DNA from: Eudorina sp. 2006-703-Eu-15
Lineage: Eukaryota; Chlorophyta; Chlorophyceae; Chlamydomonadales; Volvocaceae
DNA: 64,000 nt
NCBI GenBank assembly: GCA_003117195.1
Contig: BDSI01000115.1
Location: 124,001-188,000, forward strand
Direction of reading: 5' to 3'
The notes below the pieces were generated by a model. That model was not told the origin of the DNA. It searched no databases and worked only from the letters and a program-made list of their open reading frames with translations. Shown here in pieces: positions 36,537 to 47,600 of the stretch (positions within the stretch are counted from its first letter, which is position 1; each line of letters begins with the position of its first letter). The position numbers and the translations under genes were made by a program.

Positions 36537-37659
36537 ACAGCGGCAACCGCCACACCAGCCGCAACAAGCCTATCCGTCCCAGCCGCAACAGCCGCCGCAG
36601 CAGCAGCAGCAGCGGCCTCCCCAGCCGCAACAGTACCCTCCGGCACAACAACAGCAGCCACAGCCGTCGGCCGCTCAGTCGGCTCCTGCGCCTACCGCTT
36701 CCGCTGCGAACCCATACCAACAGCAGCAGCAGCAGCCCTATCAGCAGCAGCAGCAACACCCGGAGCAGGCACAGCAGCAGCAGCAGCAGCCACAGCAGCA
36801 CCCGTATGGTCAGGTTCCAGCCTACTCTCAGCCCTCAGCTCAGGCGGCGCAACAGGAGCCCCAACAGCAGCAGCAGACACAGCAGCAGTATGCTCCACCG
36901 CCCCAGCCTGCTGCGCAGGCCTCATACCCTCAAGGTTACGCGCAAGCCTACGCACAATCCCAGCAACAGCAACCGCCGCTGCCGCAGCAGCCGCAGCCAC
37001 CGCAGCAGCAGCAGCATGCGGAGGCTCAGGCGCATCAACAGCAGGCCCCCCAGCACGCGCAAGCTACGGCCGCAGCCCAACACCAACAGCAGGCGGCGGC
37101 GGCAGCGGCAGCAAATCCGTACGCTATGTACGGCTCGCCCGGGTACGCCAGCACCGGCGGTGCCGCCCAGCAGCCCCAGGCAACCGGGGGCGTGCCCTCG
37201 CCCACCCACCCCCAGGCCGCCGCCGCCGCCGCTGCTGCCTACGGCCAGCAGGCCCCCGGCGCGATGACATCCCCGCCGGCAGCCAGCGCCCCTGCCGCCG
37301 CCGCAGCGCAGAGTGCGGTTGCGTATGGGCAGCAGCCGCAGCAGCAGCAGGCGCCGCACCCAGGCTACAGCGCGGCCGGGTACTACCCGACCGCTCAGTC
37401 CGGCGGCTATGCGTATTACCAACAGGCATCACAGCAGGTGCACCCGGCGCAGGCGCAGCAGGCCGCCGCCGCCGCTGCCGCCGCCGCCGCGCATGACCCG
37501 TATTACCAGATGCAGCAGCAGTATGCCGCGTACCACTCGGCGGCGGCGGCCGCCGCCGCGGCGGCAGCGAATGCACCGGCGCAGGCCGCGGCGGGATACC
37601 CGCCCGCTGCTTATGGGTACGGCTATGGCGCCCCCGCAGCGGCGCACCCGGCGCAGTAG
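27675..37659 (+). CDS. multi-KH-domain RNA-binding protein with Gln/Ala-rich C terminus
   Basis: Twelve exons: 27675-27801 region (ends 27800), 27893-27991, 28229-28338, 28453-28558, 28855-29028, 29963-30421, 31629-31786, 32598-32715, 33465-33581, 34104-34814, 35333-35413, 35950-37659. Phases match and about 1322 aa result. The first 42 residues are charged (KPQEKEKDNKE). KH1: CYEQQVGAVIGKAGETVRNI, GxxG = GKAG. KH2-like: LLLLADLTAGLLGVQHG, degenerate loop. KH3: VPENKAGRFIGKGGENLREV, GKGG. KH4: HQYCGAVVGPRGAIIRQISS, GPRG. KH5-like: GINGTNVQQVQAVTGT. A first Gln-rich block lies at ~590-690. Residues ~770-1322 are a Q/A/P/Y-rich prion-like tail with several pure Gln runs. Likely a PCBP/hnRNPK- or FLK-type mRNA-binding protein. 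It lacks the WW domain of Chlamydomonas CHLAMY1 C1. Each KH is split by an intron near its GxxG loop, which supports the model. Confidence 0.88.
30821..30945. repeat. 12-bp tandem repeat (gatcctggctcc) in KH intron 6
   Basis: About ten irregular units of gatcctggctcc/gatccagatcct lie in the intron between 30421 and 31629. They create a false Gln/Asp-Arg repeat frame on the minus strand. Confidence 0.85.
32257..32458. repeat. 64-bp inverted repeat forming a large intronic hairpin
   Basis: The arms 32257-32320 and 32395-32458 are reverse complements with one or two mismatches. The 74-nt centre contains a further partial inverted copy (gtggggcgcacgtcctcacg). A direct duplication of cgagacacgaccagggccaa-type sequence begins at 32199. 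All lie in intron 7 of the KH gene. A foldback or MITE-like element or a long hairpin RNA precursor would fit. Confidence 0.9.
35616..35668. repeat. 10-bp tandem repeat cgc(a/t)tgtcct x5 in KH intron 11
   Basis: Five units of cgcatgtcct/cgcttgtcct, alternating. They account for the Leu/Val-Ala-Cys-Pro repeats in false frames upstream of the last exon. Confidence 0.9.
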
Positions 37660-40600
37660 GGTGGGGCCGAACGTGGGCGCGCTCCTGAGAGGACTACAGC
37701 AGCAGCAGCAGCAGTTGGGGGAGACGTGGCGGCGCACCGCAACGGCATCCGCACACGCTCGGCGGCTGTGCGGGTGGTCGTGCGTCTTCCGCCGTCCGAA
37801 CGGGACTCCGGCGGTCGAGTGAAGGTTTGTGTGTTCTGATGCGCTTTTGGGATTCGCACGCGAGGATGGGGGGCCTGGGCGATCTATCCGTGCGAGGGGG
37901 CGTCCTGCGGCCCTCGTCGCAAGCTTCCAGTTCCTGTCAGGGTCCGCTGCCAGGGACCGCTGTCAGGGTGCGGTCCAGGGTCCGTAAGATTGGTCCTTGA
38001 CGCGCTACGTTGCGCGTTTGCACGCTCAAAAGGCGGTGCCGGGAGGGGCAGTGCCTCGGGGGCAGCTGTGCCTGCAGTGGCCCTAGAAGTCCTGCCCTGT
38101 CCGGCTGCCTGGCTGCGAAGCTCTGGCTGCTAGGCTGGCTGCATGGCTGGCTGGCAGCAGCGGCGCAGCGATGCTGTTTACCACAACAGCAGCAGCCTCC
38201 TCAATGGCCTGAGGACCTCAGCCTGCGAGCCAGCCGGTTCGGCCGCGCTTGCACTCATGGTCTCGTGCCCGCGCCCCGCCGCCCCGACCTTATTCCGCCC
38301 CGCGGTTCCGGGCAATGGCACTGCAAAGAGTTCACATCGGTCACATTATGACTCATCTTGACATGATCGGAGGCGCGGCGTCCAGAGAGCCCACTGAGCC
38401 CATGCTAACGATTCACGAAATCCTTTAATAGCGGGCTACCTGTTATGTGCACTTTCAGCGCCCCGCTGTTGACTTGAATACACATATTTCCCTTTACGGG
38501 GGCGAAAAGCACACTCTTGCTTGGCGCCCATGCGCGCGGGGCCGGGCATGTGCTACGGCATTGAATGCAGTCCATGCAACCGAGAGAGGTCAATGAAGGG
38601 CGTTTGCTCCCTGTTCTCAATATGAGGCCGGGCGGCTCGGTTGGTGCCGCGCCGGTGAGGCTCGCGGCCGGACTGCGTCGCCCTGCTGCAGCTGCTGCCA
38701 CTGCCCCAGGACGCGGCGGAGAGATGGTCCGGCTCAGGTCTTACCCACCATCCTGCCACGCCTGGACTTAGTCGGGTTTTGTCGCTGCGTGGGCAAGAAG
38801 GGCCGGGGGCTGGGGTCATCCTGGATACTGCATATCCTGACTAGAAACGACGGGGCGATATGTTTGCTGCTGCCAAGGCCACCAGGGTGAGGGGCCGGGC
38901 GCTGGGTTGGTGGGGTGTTCCGCCATATCATGACTCGGGCTTTGTTCGGGTTCGCTCTGGGCTTGTTTTTCGCTAGCACCGAATTACTTCACGACTTCAG
39001 TCCTGGGTCCTGCCATTCCGTAATAGGCAGGGGCACCGTGTGTAGGTGCAAAGCCCGCTCACCAGCCAATGTTGCTGCGGGCCGTTTCCTGAGGGCTCGT
39101 CGCGTGGGTCGGAGAACAACACACAACTACTGGACAAGGACTACAACGGACCGTTGGGTTGCTGGAAACAGGGCCGCCCTACCTGACCTACGTACCTCGT
39201 GGGTTGTCGCCTCTGCCAAGGAGAGGCCGTCCTCCCACACCGACCAGATAAGGCTGCTGAGGCGGAGGGCCCCTTGCCCTCCTGAGCTGTGCCTCGCTCA
39301 TCTCGCACCGGGCACCCGAGACATGGGGATATCTTTGGTGGCCGAGAGTGATGCGTTGTGGGTGTACGGATGTACGGGGCTTTGTGCGCGCAGGGGGTTA
39401 ACACGTGCGGGTGGGTGGGTGGGTGGGTGCGTGGGTGCGTGGGTGGGTGGGTGGGTGGGTGGGTGGGTGGGTGGGTGGGTGCGTGTAGGGGATAGAGAGC
39501 TCCCCCTTGCATTCGTCTGGTGGTTGCGCATAGGGTATTGAAACCATGACTTCGTCCAAGCGCAGCGCGGGGGCTTGTGAGGTCTGAAAATTTGCCTAGG
39601 AGGCCCTAGGGGTTTGGGACGAGCTCCATCGAAAGAGGCCTGGACAGGAGGTCCTCGAAGGACCTCGAGGGGAGGAACCCTGCGCGTACGTCAGTACGAT
39701 CTCAGCTTGGTTGTGTGCCTTTGCCGGAAGGGCAAACGGATCGGAGCATGCCCCGCCGCCGCAGCCGGAGGAGGAGGAGGAGGAGGAGAAGGGAAAGGCC
39801 ACTCACCTCCGAAGTGGGTTCATGAGCTCTTGGATGCGCCGGTGCGCCGCAAGGCCCACCGGGTCAGAGCGTGCCGCGGCCCGCCCACGCGGCTTCGCGC
39901 TGGCCTTGGAAACACCCCTGCACGGCAGCCCCATTCGCCCGGAGTGTGGAGAGGATGGCCCGAGATATGCTCCGAAACGTCGAGAGAACCGCTGTTATGC
40001 AAGCTGTCTGAAGCGCGTGAGTATATCTTCAAGTATGTCACCCTGTGTTGTGATTTCACGCGTTGAACACCTCACCGTTTGGCGGTCGCTGTCGCTGCTA
40101 GCCAAGAGTTCTTTCTCGCCCTGCCCCCTCGGGCTTTGCGCAAACCCGATACAGAGTTCGTCTGATGCTTTCCTGGTCTTCGGCCCGGGGTCTGCCGGGT
40201 TACCGGGTTTCGTAATTTTGATCCAATGGTCGTGAGTTCCGTACAGATGGCCACGTCGGTTGGCGACGTCGGTTGGTTCAAGTCCATGGCGTGACTGTCG
40301 ATGTCCCCCCTACTTGGCAGCTCTTGCAGCACCAGTTCGGATGCAGCTTGCGCTTCTTTACGTGACTGTGCGGTGGTGATGCGGGCTGGCAGCCTGTCCA
40401 GCCGGGTCGCACCCGGCTGTCCTTGTCTGCGCTCGTGGTTGGGATCCTAGGCTTGTCCTGTGCTCGGTGTGCTTCGGGTGAAGAGGGGGCCAGATGCTGT
40501 TGCGGTCGGTGCTGGGTTTTCCGAGGTTGGGACACTCGGGACACGTCGAGCCTTTCGTCGCGGAGGCGTCCATCGCGGTATCGTGTCCGCTGTGTGGGGA

Positions 40601-41084
40601 CCTTCACGGGTTGTACGGTCGAGATTCATCGTTGCACGGGTCTTAACGGCGGGTACGCGCTGCAATCGCTCCATGTTGTTTTTGGACGAGCACGCGCTAA
40701 AATTGCTCCACGTTGGTTTTGGACGAGCGACGGCCGGTTTGGCAGAAGCAAGATTTATAAACCGTAAACCCTCCAAGCAAAAGCCAGCTTCGTGTGTTTT
40801 GGCGCATGCTATCGCCAGCCCTGCCCTTCCACTCTTCACGCCATCGGTATCTTTTTTTTTTTTGGACGGCGCGCCTGTGGCTTCTCCCATTAGAAGCACT
40901 AGTGGCTGCACCGTGGTGCCACTAGCCTGGTGGCTGCGCCGTGATGACTCGACAGCTGATGGCCTTCCCCGGAGCTGCACCGCTTCTAAGGCTTCTCGTC
41001 GGCGACGACAGATCCCTGGAGCTGTGGCGGCTTCTTAGGCTTCGTGTCGGCGACGTCATACAGATGTCCCTCCCTCAGAACGCA

Positions 41085-41130
41085 GCAAAAGAGAGAGAGG
41101 GAGAGAGAGAGGGAGAGAGAGAGGGAGAGA
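41085..41130. repeat. (GA)n microsatellite
   Basis: gagagagaggga simple repeat, about 45 bp. Confidence 0.9.
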
Positions 41131-41175
41131 TGTGGGGCGGTCTGCGACCTCCGGGGTCCGGGCGCAGCTCGGACC

Positions 41176-42090
41176 ATGCACGCGGGTGGGACGGCGGAGG
41201 AGGGGTATCTCGTGTGCGTTTGTGTGTATGGTACGGCAACGAGCGAATCAACGAAATCGAACGGCGGCTGCAGCGGGTGGCCGCTCCTTGGTCCGGTGCG
41301 GCCCGGAAGCCAGAGCCAGCAACCTAGTCAGCAAACGGCGGTAAGTGGATGGAAAGGTGCACCGTGCTTCTCGATTCGCATTCGGGGAGTCCCCCCTGAC
41401 AGGGGTTTAGGGCTTTGCCCACCCCTGCGACTCCCTTTGCTGGGACTTCGACCTCGGGCCCCATTGCTTCAACATGTCATCCCAGTCAACAAACAGTAAC
41501 TACCTGAGGGCGGCGGGTCACCTCAGCAGCCCCGCCCCGCCCAGCCCAGCCCCTCTCCTCCCCTCTTTTGATCCGGAGGATCAGCCGGTTCAGGGCTCAC
41601 CCCCCAGGGAACGGGCGGGTGGGTGGGTTTTGTGCCCTCCTGTGGGCTCTGTGCCCTCCTGAGCTCTCGACCACGACCACTTACGGTCCGACAACCTCGG
41701 TACGACAACCTACGGTGTGCACCAAGTGCGGACCAAGCTGGCTAAACCCTGAACCCTATGGCTGGCTGGCCGTCCTCCCGTTCCGTTGGTACTGACAATG
41801 GACTGCCGTACATGTACGGGTACCGTATTGGCCAAGGGGGACGGCAACGGGTACGGCCGGACGTCGAGCCGCTGATCCCGACTGTCCCGCCGGCGGCGGC
41901 TTGAGTCCAGGAAGGAAGGTTCTCGCGGAGCCACGTGATCTGCGGTTGTCATGCGCGCGGCGGCGTGTTGTACGGCGGTGACCTGCCGTATCCGGGGGCT
42001 TCACTGCAGGACCAGCTGCGCAGCTTGCAGTCGACCTCCCTCGTCCGGAGCGATTTCCCCAAGAACACGCAAGCAAACAAAATGGTGTGA
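41176..42090 (+). other. possible fragments of a spliced gene, unresolved
   Basis: Three stretches look coding. A 55-codon frame from ATG 41176 ends at a good donor (gcg|gtaagt at 41340/41341). A frame opening at acceptor cccag|tca (41486) encodes a Pro/Ser-rich piece (LRAAGHLSSPAPPSPAPLLP). A frame opening at ccag|gaagga near 41910 ends at TGA 42090 with YGGDLPYPGASLQDQLRSLQ. The phase between the second and third does not close with any donor I found, so no gene model is offered. It may be a short gene, a relic or chance. Confidence 0.2.
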
Positions 42091-43340
42091 CTGTGCTCAT
42101 GGCCGCTGCGCTTCCGGCGCTTCTGGACGTTTCCCACCCAACACCCTTACACTCTACAATCTGCCCATCGACTTGCGGTCACTGTGCGTCGCTAGACAGA
42201 AGAAATTCAGGATGCGGTTCAGGCTCCCCGCTCGCGGGAACGTTCCATGACTGGTTAACCGACTTGTTCGAAACACGGCAAACCGGCAACGTGGTGAGGA
42301 CGCGTCCACATCCTCCTGTCTGTCTCAATGGCTGGCATCCGGAGCCCTGCGGTTCCCAAAGTCCCCCCGCGGCCCCGCCCCTAGCCTCGCCCCCCACAGT
42401 GGTGTAAGCCCGGTGCCAGAGCATTCTCGCGGTAAGCCTTCGGGTTCCCCGCCGCCCGCGCGGGGTTGCACCTGACTTCCTCTGCCCTCCGCCGTCTTCC
42501 GCCGTCCCCTCCCGTCCTGTCGATTCGTCGTGCCGTCGAGTCTGGATGTACTACCGCCTTATGACCTTTCCGCTGTGTGGCTCAGGACATCGGGAGTGGG
42601 CAGTGTGGCGCCTATCTGTGTCGTTGCGACGGGAGGGTGCCGGCGGAGGTGGAGGTGGAGGGGCGCTCCCCTCTTGCTTGCGGGGCAGACCTCGTTGTCG
42701 ACATCCCAGTGCGGCATCCCGTTTTGGCGCTTTGGGGGGGATCTCGCACTGAAGCCGCTATCCAACTCAATCATTCATACGGTGCCATGCATGCGAGCCT
42801 GGCTGGCTGTTCTTCGGGCACGGTTCACCCGGGGGTGGGTGTGCGGGTCTGCGGGCATTGGGACTGCATGGGGCCGCGTGAGAGGAGATGCGTGGCTGGA
42901 GGAGGTTGCCGTACATCGGAGGTCCTCCCTGTAGAGAGAGTTGAGGGGCCCCCCCATGAAGGCGGTACGCACGGGCACGGCCGGCCGTAACGGACAGACA
43001 GACGGATGGGCGGACGGACGGACGGACCGCTCTCGCCAACGCGGGGCAACCGCCCACGCACTTGCGCAAAGGTGTAACACCTCGGTCTGGCTGTGGGTCC
43101 GGCTGTGGGAGTAACCTCACCAGCAGCGACGATAACGAGATATCAGGAGGTATCGTGGCGTGTTGCCCCGGGGACGAAGACATCGCTCCGTGTTTCATCT
43201 ATCGGTTCGACACCGGACAGCTGCAGACGGATCTCAGAGCGTCTCAGGACATGACGTCGGTTTGTCAACCCCGGTACGGAGGGTGAAAACGTACGGCAGT
43301 TGGCGGATGGGTCGTGTGCAGGTCGTGAAGCAGGTAGGGT

Positions 43341-43372
43341 GGTAGGTGCATGAGAATCGACATGCACCTACC
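43341..43372. repeat. perfect 12-bp stem hairpin
   Basis: ggtaggtgcatg (43341-43352), 8-nt loop, then catgcacctacc (43361-43372). It is GC-moderate with no T-run after it; function unknown. Confidence 0.8.
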
Positions 43373-43535
43373 ACGAACCCGTCGGGTGCAGATAAGAAAA
43401 ACCCAGATGGTTGCGAGGTAGGGGGCATCGCTCCTCAAAAGCGACCCGCGGGTCTCGCAAGCAGACAGCATCCTGCCTGGCCTACAGCCTTACCTCATGG
43501 CCTTTTGAAATGGGAGTCTGAAACTCAACTAGCGG

Positions 43536-43557
43536 GATCCGCGGGAAGGGGCGCCGG
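43536..43557 (+). promoter_or_regulatory. shared upstream element of the MYND genes (copy 1)
   Basis: A 22-bp sequence beginning gatccgcgggaaggggcgcc lies 308 bp upstream of the first MYND start codon, followed by acgaatgacattt. Identical 22-mers occur at 61821-61842 and 61862-61883, upstream of the fourth paralogue, also followed by acgaacgacattt. Conservation in position suggests either a promoter element or the edge of the duplicated unit. Confidence 0.55.
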
Positions 43558-43754
43558 GGACGAATGACATTTTTTTAATTGGCAGTCGTTCCAAACAATT
43601 CCAAAAACCTTTTCCCGAAAGCGTTTTTCAAGTCGCGCGTCATCACTTGATATAAAACTCTTTCTCTTTAGCCCTTTTTAGAGTACCGCAGCTTGATTGA
43701 GGAAAGTCGGTCACGCGACCAGCAGGTAAACCCTCGCCGGCCGCCGGCTGGGAT

Positions 43755-43864
43755 GACGCCACCCTGAAGGGCAGGCGGCACGTTGGGCGGCGCGCCGTTC
43801 TGCGACAAGCAGGTCAGATTCACTGGTAAACCGTATCGCAGCAACGTTAGGTCAGCAACACGAG
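43755..43864 (+). promoter_or_regulatory. conserved proximal promoter/5' UTR of MYND paralogue 1
   Basis: It shares gatgacgccacc, gacaagcag, and cagcaacgttaggtcag with the 110-120 bp before the start codon of the fourth paralogue (62031-62151), where the wording is nearly the same. The second paralogue keeps only gtcagcaacgcagta. The start codon context gagATGCGGCAGGC is common to copies 1 and 4. Confidence 0.5.
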
Positions 43865-44604
43865 ATGCGGCAGGCAGCAGCAGCAGCAGCAGCAGCAGCA
43901 GGGGCGTCCCAGCCGGGCCACCGCACCCGCCAGTCCTCATCACGCCCTCGCCCGGCGAGCCAGGGGACGAGCGCGGGGCCGCGACCCTCGTTACCTCCGG
44001 AGCTGGAGGAGGCGCTCCGGAAGCTGCCGGAAGCCACAGATCGGCTGCTGCGGTTGCTGCAGCAGCAGCATGGACAGCAGCCCAGCGCTGGCGATCAGCC
44101 GCAGCCGCCGCGAGGGCTGCCTTCCTCGCCTGGCAGCTGGGCCCGCGTCCAGCTAAGCAACGACCTGAATCGCTACCTGGGCCGTATTATACGTTTGCTT
44201 TCGGGCACGCCCATCAACGCCGAGCAAGCTGCGCTGGCGGAAGTGATTCTGCACAACAAAGCCGTCTGCGCCGCGCTGCTGGCCCTCCACGCGCTCTGCT
44301 TCGATTTACCACCCGGGTCGAGCAGTTTCCGCATCGCCGGCAGCAGCAGCTACAGCAACCTGAGTTATTCAGCCTTGGTGGCTTCGACGTTCGGTCTTAA
44401 GTGCGCGGCGTTGCGGCCTTTGCAGGGTCGCGGTGCGGCGAGCAACGCCGCCAATACCGCCGCCGATGCCGCCGCTGCACTTCGCCTGGCACGCGCCTTT
44501 ATTCGAATGGGCGCGCTGCGGCAGTGGAGCCGCATCCTCTCCGCAGCCACCGGCACGGCTCGAGTCTCCAGCGGGCTCCCGGCGCCGCATTCCGGTCAGG
44601 AGCG

Positions 44605-44635
<31 letters not shown>

Positions 44636-47600
44636 CAGCAGCAGCAGCAGCAGCAGCAGCTACCGCAGCAACAACCGCCGCCGCCGCAGCAGCAACCGGA
44701 TGATGGTCAAGCTGAGGGCCGCACTGATGTACGGCGATGCAGTACAGTTCCCGTGGGTCTAACCGCTGCTAACCGGGATGACGTCTGTGTGTCGGGAGGC
44801 CCATCGGTGGCGTCGCCGATGGCGTCATCATCAGATGCGGGGCTGCCTGACGCCGCCGCGCCATCGGAGGGCCAAGAGCCACCCGAAGATGCGGCGGTGC
44901 AGACAACCGACCTGGTTTTAAAGCTCGTCGCAGTACTCCAAGCGCTTCGTGTTCCCACCCTCATGTGCCTGGAGGTTTATCCGTTTGATGAGCAGAGGTT
45001 GCCTCCGTCGTACGTGGACGAGCTGGCGGCCGAGCTGGCGGACAGCGCCGTACTGGACCATGCGGCCCTGGCGGTGATGACGGCGGCGGAGGTGCTGGCG
45101 CCGCCGACGGCTGTACGACAGGCCGACACGCCAGCGAGGAATGCGGCGTTGGGGAGCGCCATATCGCTGTCCTTGTGTTTGGATGTCGTACACAACCTAC
45201 TCACAGCATGGCTCTCCAGATCTCCCTCATCCGCAACTGCCGTACAGCTGCGCAAGGCCCTGTCGACCCCCGGTGTGCAGTACACGTTGCAGGCGGCGGC
45301 GGTGACGGTGCTGTGCGCCGCCGATGGCGGGACATCGTATGGCATGCCGGCGAGGCTGCAGTACGGCATGCAGCAAGCCATGGGGCTCCTGTTGGGCCAA
45401 CAGCAGCAGCAGCAGCAGGCCGCCAGCGGCCCTGTTCTGGTCCTTCCCGATGTGGGGGCCAAAGCCCTCGAAGCAGTGCTGCCTGCGTCGATGATGGCAA
45501 CGGTCGGCCCGCCCCTCGTCAGCCGTCGAGCGGTCACAGCCCTCGCCCTGCGGATCGGGCGGCTGGCGGTGGACTCCGCGCGGGTGTGGGAGCGACGGGA
45601 GGAGGAAGAAGAGAAAGTGGCGGCCGGACTGCCGCCCGGTTGCGGCAACCTTGGCGGTGGCGGCGCCGGTAAGGGTGTTGCGGCGTCGCAACCGTCGCCG
45701 TCGCCGACATCTCAACCGCCACCGTCCAAGCGCCGGGAGGAGCAGCAGCCGGCGGGCGAAGTGCCGCCCGGTGTCAGTGGCGGCGGCGGCGGCAGAAGCA
45801 AGAGCTCGGGCAAGGGCACGAGCGAAGTGCCGCAGGGTGGGGGGAATTCGGGTCAGGGCGACGCGGTGTCCCATGGGGCAGTCCAGGGAGGCGGCGGCGG
45901 CGGCGGCGGCACGAGGGGGCCGCATCCCGCCGCCTCCCCGCCGCCGCCGCCGCTGCGGATGGTGCTGCCCCGAAGCGCAGTCGCAGTGACTGCCCACAAC
46001 GCCCTGCAAGGAGTGTGTGGCATGCTGTACGACGATGACGCGCCACCAGATTCTGCCACGACGGCTGTTGCTGGCGGAGGCGGCCGTTGGCGCGCCGAAG
46101 CGCTCGTTGACCGTTGGCGGTTGACGGTGGAAATTTTGGGCCACGTGGCCTGGTTGCGGAAGGACGTCTATGTGGAATCACTTGCCGTGTGCCTGTGGCC
46201 GCAGTCACAGTCCGGTGAGGCCGGCGGTGGGGACGGTGGGTTTAATGGGGGGTGACGGGGGCAGTCACGAGCGCACGTGTACGGCGTTTGCGGCTAAGGT
46301 CCTACGGTACGTACAGCACTGCAGTGCATCTCTTGCTGAGGGTTATGGCGTCGTTCCGGAAAGGATACACCTACTTGATGTGGGAGGCAGGCTCGGCAGC
46401 TCTCGGTACAACCCGGTCATTCATATCCCTTGCGCTTTGCCTCCTTTAAAAAATACATGGACATTCATCAACGTCCTCTTCCTGGTCCTAAATGGTACGC
46501 AGGCGGTTCGGCAGGCGGCAGTGATGCGCCCTCGGGCGCCACGCCGCCACTCCTGCCGCCGCCGCCGGACGGCGTCGCGGCGGCGCTGACGGCCGGCCTG
46601 CTACCTGCCCTGGAGCGCCTGCTGCGTCGCGCCTGCCGGGACCCGTCTGGCCCGGGGCGCCGCTTGCTGGGGGTGCTGCTGGAGCAATGGAATTACCCGT
46701 TTTCGTACCTACTGGCGTACGGCAGTGACCGGCAGGTGGCGTCATTCGCGGCCACACTGCGCAAGAGGCACCGCCGCGAGGAAATCCGCTTGGCGGCTGC
46801 GGGGGCGACAGCGGCTGATGACGATCTGGTTTTGAAGCTGGACATCATCACGCTAAGTGTCGGCGACGAATTCCTGCTGCAGTTCGCAACAAACCACCTG
46901 ACCAGACTTCGCCGTCGCTGTGGCGAGGAACCGCCGCCGGGCGCTGCAGCGGCGGCACCAGACCTGACGGCGACGGAGGCGGCGGCGGCGCCGCTGCCGT
47001 ACCCACTGCAACGACTGGCGGGGGTTCTGTCGCCTGCTGCGGAGTCGGTTTTGCCGCGCTGTGCGGCGCTACTGATGCGGGATTTCGAGACGCTACGCCA
47101 AGATGAGGGTGCAACACCCCGGGGCCAGCTGGACGAGCTGTGCATAGCTTTGGGGTTTTGGGGTGGGCTGGCATTGCAGCTGAAGTGGGCGGCACTGCTG
47201 GCGGCGGCACTGGTCAGCGGTTGCCGTGACGGTTGCGGTGACGGCGGCGGTGACGGCGGCGGTGGCGGCAGCAGTGGGCCTGCCGGCCTCGACGCCCCTG
47301 CTGCTGGGGCTGCGGGGCCCACCGGGGCCAACAGGAGGTGGCTAAGTGAGCTGCTGCACCGGAGCCAGGTGCTGTCGGTGCTGGGCATCGGACTGAGGGC
47401 GCTGCAGACCGACAGCGAGCACTGGCGCCAACTCAGGGCGGAACGGAGCGGCGTGTCCAGACCGGTGGATTGGCGGCTGGAGTTAGCTTGGTCGCTCATC
47501 CTGGTGGCGGGTGCGATGCCGCAGGACGTGCGAGACATGGCGGCGGCGGCGGCGGTACCCGAAGCGGATGCCTCGATGGCTGCGGCCTGCCACGGCAACG

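Larger units (their letters stand above)
37660..43535. other. long region without a convincing gene
   Basis: About 5.9 kb follows the KH gene. Frames up to about 208 codons exist on both strands but show no domain, and several are made by repeats: gggtgggtgcgt at 39408-39484, (GA)n at 41085-41130, and gacggacg near 43000-43025. A 36-bp imperfect direct duplication (ctccatgttgtttttggacg / ctccacgttggttttggacg) lies at 40668-40740. A perfect hairpin lies at 43341-43372. Only 41176-42090 hints at exons and is listed separately. The KH gene's 3' UTR must occupy the start. Confidence 0.45.

Noticed and set aside
35496..37496. 666-codon plus-strand frame and several 100-240-codon minus-strand frames over the Gln-rich exon
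   Set aside because: They are other-phase readings of CAG/CCG-rich sequence (poly-Ala, poly-Leu). Only the frame continuous with the KH exons has matching splice phases.
27675..37659. Identity as CHLAMY1 subunit C1
   Set aside because: That protein has three KH domains plus a WW domain and is much shorter. No WW signature is seen here.
38915..39541. 208-codon plus-strand frame with a hydrophobic start
   Set aside because: The second half is the gggtgggtgcgt repeat. The first half has no family resemblance and no supporting signals.
46170..46589. Independent small gene spanning the MYND intron
   Set aside because: It overlaps both exons in another frame and starts without its own signals. 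It is noted only as a conserved intronic frame.
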